Notes under the pieces: model-generated | The model's input: only the letters and a program-made list of their open reading frames with translations | What the model was told of the DNA's origin: nothing | Database searches by the model: none | Assembly (NCBI GenBank): GCA_963780635.1 | Contig: CAWACW010000018.1 | Location: 62,001-126,000, forward strand | Source: DATEPR01 sp963780635 | Lineage (GTDB): Bacteria > Actinomycetota > Actinomycetes > Mycobacteriales > Pseudonocardiaceae | DNA length: 64,000 nucleotides | Direction: 5' to 3' | Shown: positions 1 through 7,582 of the stretch, piece by piece | Layout of the letters: every line of letters begins with the position of its first letter | Position numbering within the stretch: the stretch's first letter is position 1 | Translations under genes and position numbers: made by a program

Positions 1-686
1 GCGACGATCAGCTTGAACGTGGAGCCCGGCTGGTAGGTCGACCGGATCGGCTGGTTGATCAGCGGCGAGCTGTTCGACGTCGGGTTGTTGGCGTTCATCG
101 CCGACGTCTGCGTCTTGGTGTCGTGCGAGGCCAGCGGGTTCGGGTCGTAGGACGGGGTGTCCACCATGGCCAGGATCTCCCCGGTGGACGGTTTGATCGC
201 GACGGCGGCGCCGGTGAACCCGCGCTTCTTCATCTCGTTGTAGCCGGCCGCCTGCACCTTGGGCTGGATGGTCAGCTCGACGTTGCCGCCGCCCAGGTCC
301 TTGCCGGTGACCAGCTCGGACAGCCTGCGCACGAACAGCCGGTCGTCGGTGCCGTCCAGGATGCTGTTCTCGGCCTTCTCGATCCCGGTCGAGCCGTAGA
401 TGGAGGAGAAGTAGCCGGTGACCGGCGCGTACATCGGGCCGTTGCTGTAGACGCGCAGGTACTTCAGCCGGTCGTTGGTCGGCGTCGACATCGCCAGCAC
501 GGTCTTGCCGTCGGCGGTGACGATCACGCCGCGCTGCCGGGCGTACTCGTCGTCGACGACCCGCTGGTTGTTCGGGTTGGTGCGGTAGCTGTCGGCCTGG
601 ACCACCTGCACGTACATGTCGTTGGCCAGCAACAACACGATCAGCGCCATCATGGCGAGGCCGACGCGGCGCAGCGGAGTGTTCAC
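1..686 (-). CDS. pbpA: Penicillin-binding protein PbpA, N-terminal part (runs off the left edge)
   Basis: About 228 codons of a class B penicillin-binding protein, a membrane-anchored transpeptidase that cross-links peptidoglycan and normally works with RodA. The GTG start at 686 shares GTGA with the rodA stop. One N-terminal membrane anchor (residues about 8-22, VGLAMMALIVLLLAN) leads into the extracytoplasmic part. The last readable residues contain STYQPGSTFK, whose STFK tetrad holds the acylated serine, so the catalytic domain continues outside the window. Last visible gene of the fhaA-fhaB-pstP-rodA-pbpA operon; pknA and pknB are expected next by family order. Confidence 0.93.
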   Translation of the reverse strand, partial: MNTPLRRVGLAMMALIVLLLANDMYVQVVQADSYRTNPNNQRVVDDEYARQRGVIVTADGKTVLAMSTPTNDRLKYLRVYSNGPMYAPVTGYFSSIYGSTGIEKAENSILDGTDDRLFVRRLSELVTGKDLGGGNVELTIQPKVQAAGYNEMKKRGFTGAAVAIKPSTGEILAMVDTPSYDPNPLASHDTKTQTSAMNANNPTSNSSPLINQPIRSTYQPGSTFKLIV

Positions 687-2146
687 GAGGGCCGCTCCAC
701 CATGATGGTGCTCGCCTCGGCGATCGGGGCCTGCGGCAGTTTGGGCCTGCTGCTGGTGTTCGCGCGCGGCCGCCGCGCCGAGTCCGAGATGCGCAGCAGG
801 ATGGCGATGAGAATGTAGTTCGCCAGCAGCGACGATCCGCCCGCGGACATGAACGGCGAGGTCAGGCCGGTCTCCGGGATCAGCTTGGTGACACCGCCGG
901 CGACCACGAACACCTGCCAGATCAACGCGAACGCCAGTCCGCCGCCGAGCAGCTTGCCGAACGTGTCGCGCACCGCGATCGCGCTGCGCATGCCGCGCAG
1001 GGCGAGCAGCAAATACAGCATCAGCACGGCGAACAGGCCGAGCAGGCCCAACTCCTCGCCGATCGCGGACAGGATGAAGTCCGAGCTGGCTTCCGGCACG
1101 ATGTCCGGGCGGCCCGCGCCCAGCCCGGTGCCGAAGATGCCGCCGGTGCCCAGGCCGAACAGCGACTGTGCCATCTGGTAGCCGGTGGTGGTCGGGTGCG
1201 CCAGCGGGTCGATCCAGTTCGCCACCCGGACCTGCACGTGCGAGAAGAGCTTGAACGCCAGGAAACACGCGCCGATGAACGGGATCAGGCCGACGACCAC
1301 CCAGGCGGCCCGCTCGGTCGCGATGTAGATCATCACCAGCACCACGCCGAAGATCAGCAGCGAGTTGCCCAGGTCGCTCTCCAGCACCAGGACGCCCACC
1401 GAGAACGCCAGCGCGAGCAGCAGCGGACCCAGGTCCCTGGGGCGCGGCATTTCCAGGCCGAGGAACGACCGGCCCGCTTGCATGAACAGGTCGCGTTTGG
1501 CCACCAGGAAGGCCGCGAAGAAGATGATCAGCATGATCTTCGCGAACTCGCCGGGCTGGATGGAGAAGACGCCCAGCTTCAGCCAGACCTTCGCGCCGTT
1601 GACCGCGGACAGGCTGGAGGGCAGCACACCGGGCAGCAGCAACAGGCCGATGCCGACGAAGCCGAACGTGTAGCCGTAGCGGGCCAGCATCCGGTGGTCG
1701 CGCAGCACCGCCAGTACGACGACGAACAGCACCAGGGCGATCGTGGTCCACAGCACCTGCTTGGGTGCCTGCGCACTGAAATCGGGGGCGCCCTGCGCGG
1801 CCTTCTCCGCACCGGCCAGGTCCAGCCGGTGGATCATCACCAGGCCCAGCCCGTTGAGCAGGGCCACGCACGGCAGGATCAGCGGATCCGCGTACGGCGC
1901 CCAGCGGCGGACCGCGAAATGGGCACCGCCGAACAGCGCGAGGTACGCCGCGCCGTAGTAGACGACCTGCATGGTCAGCGACTGTTCCTGGTTGGCCTCC
2001 ACCAGCACGAGCGCCGCGGTGACCAGCACCGCCGCGAAGGCCAGCAGGAACAGCTCGGTACCGCGACGGGTCGACGGGCCGCCCACCGGGGCGCCGGAGG
2101 TGCCGGTGTTGGCCACTCCCGCACCGCCGGGGACCGGTTGCGCCAT
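683..2146 (-). CDS. rodA: SEDS peptidoglycan glycosyltransferase RodA/FtsW family
   Basis: A 487-residue polytopic protein of usual family length. It polymerises lipid II glycan strands and pairs with the neighbouring PbpA. A short cytoplasmic N-terminus is followed by many hydrophobic segments from about residue 30 to 455. The SEDS signature is clear late in the protein: GTGLGAGRPDIVPEASSDFI and then AIGEELGLLGLF, giving the conserved SDF(I/V) and EE(L/F)GLLG elements. The ATG at 2146 lies where a TGATG overlap with pstP would be expected; see the pstP entry for the 4-bp shift that removes it. The stop overlaps the pbpA start, so coupled translation is likely. Confidence 0.95.
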   Translation of the reverse strand: MAQPVPGGAGVANTGTSGAPVGGPSTRRGTELFLLAFAAVLVTAALVLVEANQEQSLTMQVVYYGAAYLALFGGAHFAVRRWAPYADPLILPCVALLNGLGLVMIHRLDLAGAEKAAQGAPDFSAQAPKQVLWTTIALVLFVVVLAVLRDHRMLARYGYTFGFVGIGLLLLPGVLPSSLSAVNGAKVWLKLGVFSIQPGEFAKIMLIIFFAAFLVAKRDLFMQAGRSFLGLEMPRPRDLGPLLLALAFSVGVLVLESDLGNSLLIFGVVLVMIYIATERAAWVVVGLIPFIGACFLAFKLFSHVQVRVANWIDPLAHPTTTGYQMAQSLFGLGTGGIFGTGLGAGRPDIVPEASSDFILSAIGEELGLLGLFAVLMLYLLLALRGMRSAIAVRDTFGKLLGGGLAFALIWQVFVVAGGVTKLIPETGLTSPFMSAGGSSLLANYILIAILLRISDSARRPRANTSSRPKLPQAPIAEASTIMVERPS

Positions 2147-2149
2147 CAG

Positions 2150-3592
2150 TTACCGGCCTTCCGACAGTCCACTCCGGGAACCAGGACGTGGCTCGTCGTG
2201 GGAGCGGTGGTCGGCGGTGGGGCGTGGGTCGCCGTCGCACCGGCACCGCCACCGATCGGCGGGGGCTTGGTCGTGGTCGGGGTACGGGCCGCGGTCGTCG
2301 GATGAGCGGCACCGGTCGGTCGGACCGCCTGCGGGCTGGGTGCCCGGCTGCGGGCACGTCGGCAGCACCATGTCGGTGCGCAGCCGGGCGATCACGGCCT
2401 CGGCCTGCTGCTTGCTCTGCAGGCCGATGATGCCGTTGGTGACCGAGCCGCGCGCGCCCTGTTTGAGGTCGGAGACGGTGATCAGCTCGCAGCCGGGGGT
2501 GTTCGGCGGGCAGGAGCCCTCGATCTCCCGGTTCAGCGAGACGCCGAGGAAGCTGCCCCGCACGCCCTGGAAGATGCCGATCTCGCCGGTCGGCGACGCG
2601 CCGACGAAGTACTGCCGCAGCACCAGGGCACGGGTCAGGTAGAAGCCGCCGATCAGCAGCACCAGCACCACGCCGAGCACGGCCAGCGTGCGCACCACGG
2701 TGCGACGGCGCGACTTGGGCGGCGGTGGCGGCGGCGCGGTCGGGTCGGCGCGCTGCGGTGGCGGGGTGACCGGGTTGAGCGCCCGGGCGCGGGAGGCCGG
2801 GGAGTCCGGTGGCGGGCCCTCGTCGCTGCCGTCGCCCGCGGCACCGCCGACGATCGGGGCGTCGTCACCGAAGTCGACGTCCACCACATCGGCGATGATC
2901 ACCGTCACGTTGTCCGGACCGCCGCCGCGCAGCGCGAGCTCGATCATCCGGTCGGCGCAGGTGTGCGGGTCGGCGATGTGCATCGCCTCGGCCAGCGTCT
3001 CGTGGCTGATCACGCCGGACAGGCCGTCCGAGCACAGCAGGTACCGGTCGCCCGGGCGCACCTCGCGCAGGTTGAGCGTCGGCTCGATCGCGTCGTGGCC
3101 GGTCAGCGCGCGCAGCAGCAGCGAGCGCTGCGGGTGGGTGTTGGCCTCCTCGGCGGTGATCCGGCCCTCGTCGATCAGCGACTGCACGAAGCTGTCGTCG
3201 TGGGTGATCTGGTTGACGGTGCCGCCGCGCATCAGGTACGTGCGCGAGTCGCCGATGTTGACCAGGCCCAACCTGCTGCCCGCGAACAGGATCGCGGTCA
3301 GCGTGGTGCCCATGCCGTCGAGTTCGGGGTCGCCTGCGACCAGCTCGGAGATCGCCCCGTTGCCCGCCTCGACCGCCTCCCGCAGCTGGCCGAGCAGGTC
3401 GTCGCCGGGCTCGTCGTCGTCCAGTGGGGCCAGCGCCGCGATGACGATCTTGCTGGCGATCTCGCCCGCGGCATGGCCGCCCATGCCGTCGGCGACGGCG
3501 AGCAGGCGGGGACCCGCGTACACGGCATCCTGGTTGTTGGACCTCACCAGGCCGCGATCGCTGCGGGCTACGTACTTCAGAACTAGGGTCAT
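2150..3592 (-). CDS. pstP: PP2C-family Ser/Thr protein phosphatase PstP with a frameshifted C-terminal tail
   Basis: Membrane-bound metal-dependent phosphatase expected to reverse PknA/PknB phosphorylation. The PP2C domain (residues about 1-235) has DGMGGHAAGE, NIGDSRTYL, LCSDGLSG and GGPDNVTVI, which carry the metal-binding Asp residues. A Pro-rich linker, one membrane segment (about 300-320) and an external domain with two Cys follow. The last ~60 residues (PTDRCRSSDDRG onward) look out of frame. In the +1 frame the same DNA reads Pro/Thr-rich sequence ending VPGVDCRKAGN, with a TGA at 2148-2146 sharing its A with the rodA ATG. A tandem TCGGTCGG at 2316-2323 accounts exactly for the shift. 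The start overlaps the fhaB stop (ATGA). Confidence 0.93.
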   Translation of the reverse strand: MTLVLKYVARSDRGLVRSNNQDAVYAGPRLLAVADGMGGHAAGEIASKIVIAALAPLDDDEPGDDLLGQLREAVEAGNGAISELVAGDPELDGMGTTLTAILFAGSRLGLVNIGDSRTYLMRGGTVNQITHDDSFVQSLIDEGRITAEEANTHPQRSLLLRALTGHDAIEPTLNLREVRPGDRYLLCSDGLSGVISHETLAEAMHIADPHTCADRMIELALRGGGPDNVTVIIADVVDVDFGDDAPIVGGAAGDGSDEGPPPDSPASRARALNPVTPPPQRADPTAPPPPPPKSRRRTVVRTLAVLGVVLVLLIGGFYLTRALVLRQYFVGASPTGEIGIFQGVRGSFLGVSLNREIEGSCPPNTPGCELITVSDLKQGARGSVTNGIIGLQSKQQAEAVIARLRTDMVLPTCPQPGTQPAGGPTDRCRSSDDRGPYPDHDQAPADRWRCRCDGDPRPTADHRSHDEPRPGSRSGLSEGR

Positions 3593-4047
3593 GAGCGCAG
3601 CTCGATCACCGTCTTGCCGATCCGGATCGGGACGCCGAGCGGGACCCGGAGGGGAGCCGTGACCTTCGCCCGGTCGAGGTATGTGCCGTTGGTAGAGCCT
3701 AGATCCTCCACGTACCAGTCCGTGCCCCGGAGGGCCAGGCGCGCGTGCCGGGTGGACGCGTAGTCATCGTCCAGCACCAACGTCGAGTCGTCCGCCCGGC
3801 CGATCAGGATCGGCCGGCCGTCCAGGGAGATCCGGGTCCCGGCCAGGGCGCCGTGTGTCACGACCATCTGCCTGGCTGCCTTCCCTCGGTTCTTCTTGGC
3901 CGCGTTGCGGCGAAAGCCCGGTACCGCGACCCGCAGCCCGGAGGCCGCGTACAGGTCGGAACGGACGACTCGGAGGGCGGCCAGGACGAACAACCAGAGC
4001 AGGGCGAGAAACCCTGCTCTGGTCAGTTGCAACACCAGCTCTGGCAC
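3589..4047 (-). CDS. fhaB: FHA-domain membrane protein FhaB (FipA)
   Basis: A 152-residue protein that binds phosphothreonine and links the PknA/PknB kinases to cell-wall synthesis and division. One N-terminal membrane segment (about residues 8-28, FLALLWLFVLAALRV) precedes a basic linker and an FHA domain (about 75-150) with ILIGRADDSTL, YASTRHARL and DLGSTNGTYLD; the GR, SxxH and NG positions are the usual phosphopeptide contacts. GTG at 4047 was chosen over the upstream start at 4089 because GGGAGCGG lies about 9 nt before it and the product then starts VPELVLQLTRAGF as in relatives. The stop overlaps pstP. Confidence 0.92.
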   Translation of the reverse strand: MPELVLQLTRAGFLALLWLFVLAALRVVRSDLYAASGLRVAVPGFRRNAAKKNRGKAARQMVVTHGALAGTRISLDGRPILIGRADDSTLVLDDDYASTRHARLALRGTDWYVEDLGSTNGTYLDRAKVTAPLRVPLGVPIRIGKTVIELRS

Positions 4048-4085
4048 CTGTTGTGTCCGCTCCCGCTCAACCGGTATCTGGCCCA

Positions 4086-4126
4086 CCACTCACGGTCGTG
4101 CCGAGTGTCGGCACGACCGTGAGTGG
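4086..4126. repeat. Perfect 19-bp inverted repeat between fhaA and fhaB
   Basis: CCACTCACGGTCGTGCCGA, a 3-nt GTG loop, then its exact complement. It lies in the 93-bp gap between the fhaA stop and the fhaB start, within a co-directional operon. No T-run follows on the minus strand, so it is not a classical terminator. An RNA hairpin affecting processing or attenuation, or a mobile palindromic element, are the alternatives. Confidence 0.8.
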
Positions 4127-4140
4127 CGAGCTGTGGCTTC

Positions 4141-5364
4141 TCAGCCCTGGCTGCGGAACACCAGCGACGAGTGGCCGATGCGGATGACGTCGCCGTCCGC
4201 GAGCTGCCAAGTTTGCACCGGGTTGTTGTTCACCGTGGTCCCGTTTGTCGAACCGAGATCCGCGAGCATGGCACTCTGCCCATCCCACGTGATCTCCAGG
4301 TGCCGACGGGACACGCCGGTGTCGGGCAGCCGGAAGTCCGCGTCCTGACCGCGGCCGACGACGTTGCCACCCTGCTTGAGCTGGTAGTTCCGGTTCGAAC
4401 CGTCGTCCAGCTGCAGGCTCGCGGCGAGCTGGCGCGGCCCGGTCTGCACGGCCGGCGGGGCATAGCCCTGCTGCGCCTCCTGGCCATAACCACCCTGCTG
4501 GGGGTATCCACCCTGCTGCGGGTAGCCGCCCTGCTGGGGGTAGCCACCCTGCTGCGGGTAGCCGCCCTGCTCGTAACCGCCGCCGTAACCACCTTGGCCG
4601 CCCTGGCCGCCCTGGCCGTAGCCGGGCTCGTTGCCGTACTGCTGGTAGCCCTGGTCGTAGCCGCCGCCACCCTGCTGCGGGTAGCCGCCCTGCTCGTAAC
4701 CGCCGCCGTAGCCACCTTGGCCGCCTTGGCCTTGGCCGGCCTGGCCGTAGTTCGGGTCACCGCCGTACTGCTGGTAGCCCTGGCCCTGCTCGTAACCGCC
4801 GCCGTAACCGCCTTGGCCTTGGCCGGCCTGGCCGTAGTTGGGGTCGGCGCCGTACTGGCCCTGTCCATAACCTTGTTGCCCGTAGGGGTCACCCTCGGGG
4901 TGCTGGCCGTAGCCGGGGGGCTGGCTCATTGATCGGTCTCCTGCGTTGCGAGGTCGTGCTGACCGTCGATGTGCGTCGGGGTCGACGGACGAGCGGGTTC
5001 GGAACTGTCCGGTGTGCAGCGCGTCGGAACGCTCTAGGGAGACTACGACGTCACCGTAAGTCTCCCAGCCGTGCTCGGTCAGATGCTCTGCCACGCAGTC
5101 GGTGAACAGCGTTGTGATGCGCTGTTCGTCCTGCTCAGCGCCCGCTAGTTTGTCGTGATCGGTGGGTCCGAGCAATACCGTGTAGTGATTTGGGGCCAGT
5201 AACCGTCCGCCAGCGAGCTCGCGGACGTTCGACTCGCCCTCCCGCTGGAGTGCGAAGGCAACCTCCTGCGGCACGACGCTGCCGCCGAAGACGCGCGCGA
5301 AGCTGTTACCCACGATGCCTTCGAGACGGCGCTCGAAGCGCTGCACGAGGCCCACGGTTGCCAT
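4141..5364 (-). CDS. fhaA: FHA-domain protein FhaA with DUF3662 N-terminus and Gly/Tyr/Gln linker
   Basis: About 407 residues. The N-terminal DUF3662 domain (about 1-125) includes RFERRLEGIVGNSFARVFGG and GGRLLAPNHYTVLLGP. The middle (about 145-300) is a low-complexity linker with GGYPQQ repeats and GQGQGGYGGGYEQ blocks. The C-terminal FHA domain (about 315-405) has NVVGRGQDADFRLPD, VSRRHLEI and DLGSTNGTTVN. It binds phosphothreonine proteins and kinases in cell-wall regulation. First gene of the operon. The open frame runs back to 5562 across the tRNA gene, so that part is not coding. The ATG at 5364 gives MATVGLVQRFERR; the GTG at 5355 has better spacing to GGAAGGG and is a real alternative. 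Confidence 0.92.
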   Translation of the reverse strand: MATVGLVQRFERRLEGIVGNSFARVFGGSVVPQEVAFALQREGESNVRELAGGRLLAPNHYTVLLGPTDHDKLAGAEQDEQRITTLFTDCVAEHLTEHGWETYGDVVVSLERSDALHTGQFRTRSSVDPDAHRRSARPRNAGDRSMSQPPGYGQHPEGDPYGQQGYGQGQYGADPNYGQAGQGQGGYGGGYEQGQGYQQYGGDPNYGQAGQGQGGQGGYGGGYEQGGYPQQGGGGYDQGYQQYGNEPGYGQGGQGGQGGYGGGYEQGGYPQQGGYPQQGGYPQQGGYPQQGGYGQEAQQGYAPPAVQTGPRQLAASLQLDDGSNRNYQLKQGGNVVGRGQDADFRLPDTGVSRRHLEITWDGQSAMLADLGSTNGTTVNNNPVQTWQLADGDVIRIGHSSLVFRSQG

Positions 5365-5478
5365 CCCTTCCGCGATCCGACTGCGATTGACGACCCGATC
5401 GTATCCGTGCCCGCCACCCCGCCCCGGGTCCGTGCGGACCCACCGCGCCCCCGTGCTACGCTCTGCGGCGTCACTTGA

Positions 5479-5561
5479 GGGCGAGTGGCGGAATGGCAGA
5501 CGCGCACGGTTCAGGTCCGTGTGTCCGAAAGGACGTGGGGGTTCAACTCCCCCCTCGCCCA
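5479..5561 (+). tRNA. tRNA-Leu (anticodon CAG)
   Basis: An 83-nt cloverleaf. Acceptor GGGCGAG (5479-5485) pairs with CTCGCCC (5554-5560), followed by discriminator A5561. The anticodon stem CACGG/CCGTG encloses loop TTCAGGT with CAG at 5512-5514. It has the long variable arm of a leucine tRNA (TGTCCGAAAGGACG) and the T-loop GGTTCAACTCC. The 3' CCA is not encoded. Confidence 0.97.
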
Positions 5562-5600
5562 CACATTTTGTTCACGCTACGTGGTCTCTAGTGCCACGTT

Positions 5601-5640
5601 ACCCCCGTCCCGAACCATTCGGGCGGGGGTTCTTTTGTTT
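5601..5640 (+). terminator. Rho-independent terminator after tRNA-Leu
   Basis: A GC-rich inverted repeat (ACCCCCGTCCCGAA, short loop, TTCGGGCGGGGGT with one bulge) followed by TCTTTTGTTT. It starts 40 bp after the tRNA 3' end on the same strand. Confidence 0.8.
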
Positions 5641-6244
5641 CTGGCAAGTAGCTCAGCCTGTGGCGTACGCCACAGGTCGCTCGGTGTCCGGCCCGGCCCG
5701 GACGTCCCCCGGCCACTGCTCGCGCCAGCGCGTTGACCCACCCGCCACAGCACGTTGGGCCGCTCGACGTAACAGTCTTTCGCGTTTTTCGGAAAGGGTC
5801 TCCGTTCGTTGCCGGGGCGAGATAAATCATGGCCCGCGAACGTTTTCCGGTTATGGCGGCGGGCATGCCGGGTAGCCATTTCCTGGCGGGCGGGGCAGGC
5901 GGTCCGATCGGTCCGGGCTGGTCAGGCGGCCAAGATCAGCTTGGCGCGAGGTGCGGCTGCCGGCGTCGGCGCGGCTGATTGCCCACCGTCACTAATTGCC
6001 GACGGCACCTCATGGCAGTTCATCAGCCGCTCACCCAAATGGCCGCACCGCCGGGCTGAAGTCCCCCGGTCTATCGGCGACCGGTTACCGATGGGGCCGG
6101 GCCGTCGATCGCAGGCGCCGCGCGGACCGTGCGGTCGCGGACCCGCCACCTGGTACCACATTCACAGGCGTCAGATCGGCGTGACCGGAGCGGTGAGTTC
6201 AGGTCGCGTCCCGATACCGGACGGTTACCAGGGAGGCGAACTTC
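5641..6244. other. Gap of about 600 bp with no supported gene
   Basis: Open frames here on both strands lack a plausible start/ribosome-site pair, domain-like composition or neighbours. The stretch is locally less GC-rich around 5770-5850. The end (about 6130-6240) must hold the promoter of the gene at 6245. GGGAGGCG a few bases before that gene serves as its ribosome site. Confidence 0.5.
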
Positions 6245-6862
6245 GTGAGCGGCACCTCAGGGCGCGCGACGGTCAGCAGTGACGTCGGCAAACGCCCGAC
6301 CCGGCCGCTGCCGTCAGTCGAGCTACCAGCACCGGTCGAGCAGTTGGCGGCCGGCGCTGCGGCGCGACTGGGGTGGCACGGCACGGTGCTCCCGCCGATG
6401 ACGCTGCTGGGCCGTCGTGTCGTGGTGGTCGCCGACCTCCTCGCCGACGCCCATGCCGAACGCATCTGCCTGGGCTGCGGTCCGGTGCCCGACCGGGCCA
6501 CCGCTGCCACCTGGGTGTGGCCCGAGCTGGCCGACCGCGTGCCGCCGCCCGCGGTGCGGATCGTCGGTGTGCTGTCCGTGGCCCGGCACTGGCGCACCGG
6601 CCTGGTCGCCACCGTGCCGTTCAGCCGCTACGCCGAGACCGCCGTGGTGCTGCCCTGGTGGGCCGCGACCACGCACGACTACCTGGTCAACTGCCTGCCG
6701 AGGGCCCGCCGCCACGGCGTCGGCGTGCTGACCGCCGACCCCGAGGGCGTCACCGACGTCGACCTGCCGGGTGCCACCGAGTGCACCGCGGTCGAACTGG
6801 ACGCCACCGGCCGCTGGCTGAACGAGGCCGTCTACGAACGGCTCTCCACCAGCGTCGAGTGA
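6245..6862 (+). CDS. Conserved hypothetical protein
   Basis: A 205-residue soluble alpha/beta-looking protein with no signal peptide or membrane segment. The GTG start is 6 nt after GGGAGGCG. Segments such as RRVVVVADLLADAHAERICLG and RIVGVLSVARHWRTGLVA suggest beta strands alternating with helices. It has several Cys and Trp residues but no motif I can tie to an enzyme. The next gene begins 24 bp downstream on the same strand and may be co-transcribed. Function not recognised. Confidence 0.75.
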   Translation: MSGTSGRATVSSDVGKRPTRPLPSVELPAPVEQLAAGAAARLGWHGTVLPPMTLLGRRVVVVADLLADAHAERICLGCGPVPDRATAATWVWPELADRVPPPAVRIVGVLSVARHWRTGLVATVPFSRYAETAVVLPWWAATTHDYLVNCLPRARRHGVGVLTADPEGVTDVDLPGATECTAVELDATGRWLNEAVYERLSTSVE

Positions 6863-6886
6863 GCTGATCGCGCTACTGTCCGCCGC

Positions 6887-7549
6887 ATGCGCGTAGTCAT
6901 CGCAGGTGGACACGGCCAGATCGCGTTGCGCCTGGCCCGGCTGCTGTCCGGGCGGGGCGACGAGCCGGTCGGCCTGATCCGCGACCCAGGCCAGGCAGCC
7001 GATCTCGCCGACGCCGGTGCCGACGCGGTCGTCTGTGACCTGGAACAGGTCGACGTCGACACGCTCGCCGGCCACGTCGCCGGAGCGGACGCGGTGGTGT
7101 TCGCGGCGGGCGCGGGACCGGGCAGCGGGATGACCCGCAAGGACACAGTGGACCGGGCGGCCGCCGAGCTGCTCGCCGAGGCCGCCCGCCGGGCCGGTGT
7201 CCGGCGTTACGTGTTGATCAGCTCGATGGGGCTGGGTCAGATCGGTCAGCCGGACGTGGACGAGGTGTTCGCCGCGTACCTGGTGGCCAAGAAAGCTGCC
7301 GAGGACGCGATCCGGGTGTTCGCGCTGGACTGGACGATCCTGCGACCGGGCAGGCTGACCGACGATGCCGGCACCGGCCGGGTCCGGCTGGGTCCGCCGC
7401 CGCTGCACTTCGGCGCGGTGTCCCGCGACGACGTGGCCGCGGTGCTCGCCGAGCTGCTGCTGCACCCGAACGCGGCGCGCCACACCCTGGAACTGGTCGG
7501 CGGCGCGGACCCGATCCCGGACGCCGTCTACCTCGCGATCGGCGGCTGA
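6887..7549 (+). CDS. NAD(P)-binding SDR-like protein (atypical, NAD(P)H-binding family)
   Basis: A 220-residue Rossmann protein. The N-terminal nucleotide motif is MRVVIAGGHGQIALRLARLL (GxxGxxG type, residues 1-20). A DAVVFAAGAG strand follows, then YVLISSMGLG at about 108 and the YLVAKKAAED active-site region, where Tyr and Lys sit in a YxxxK-like spacing. WTILRPGRLTD near 150 is typical of atypical SDRs that act as reductases or regulatory NAD(P)H binders. The length matches the SDR_a5/YwnB-like group. Substrate cannot be told from sequence. Confidence 0.88.
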   Translation: MRVVIAGGHGQIALRLARLLSGRGDEPVGLIRDPGQAADLADAGADAVVCDLEQVDVDTLAGHVAGADAVVFAAGAGPGSGMTRKDTVDRAAAELLAEAARRAGVRRYVLISSMGLGQIGQPDVDEVFAAYLVAKKAAEDAIRVFALDWTILRPGRLTDDAGTGRVRLGPPPLHFGAVSRDDVAAVLAELLLHPNAARHTLELVGGADPIPDAVYLAIGG

Positions 7550-7582
7550 CCGTTCACCGGACCGCTCAGCGCAGGTGATCCA

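Noticed and set aside
1196..2305. Long open frame on the plus strand opposite rodA and pstP
   Set aside because: Composition is Arg/Gln/His/Gly-rich with no domain, and it lies antisense to two well-supported genes; a GC-skew shadow.
5365..5562. Upstream extension of the fhaA frame
   Set aside because: It reads the antisense of tRNA-Leu (GEGGVEPPRPFGH-type sequence), a known artefact of tRNA antisense translation.
5479..6244. Integrated element attached to tRNA-Leu
   Set aside because: No integrase, no repeat of the tRNA 3' end and no mobile genes follow; a terminator and an empty gap do.
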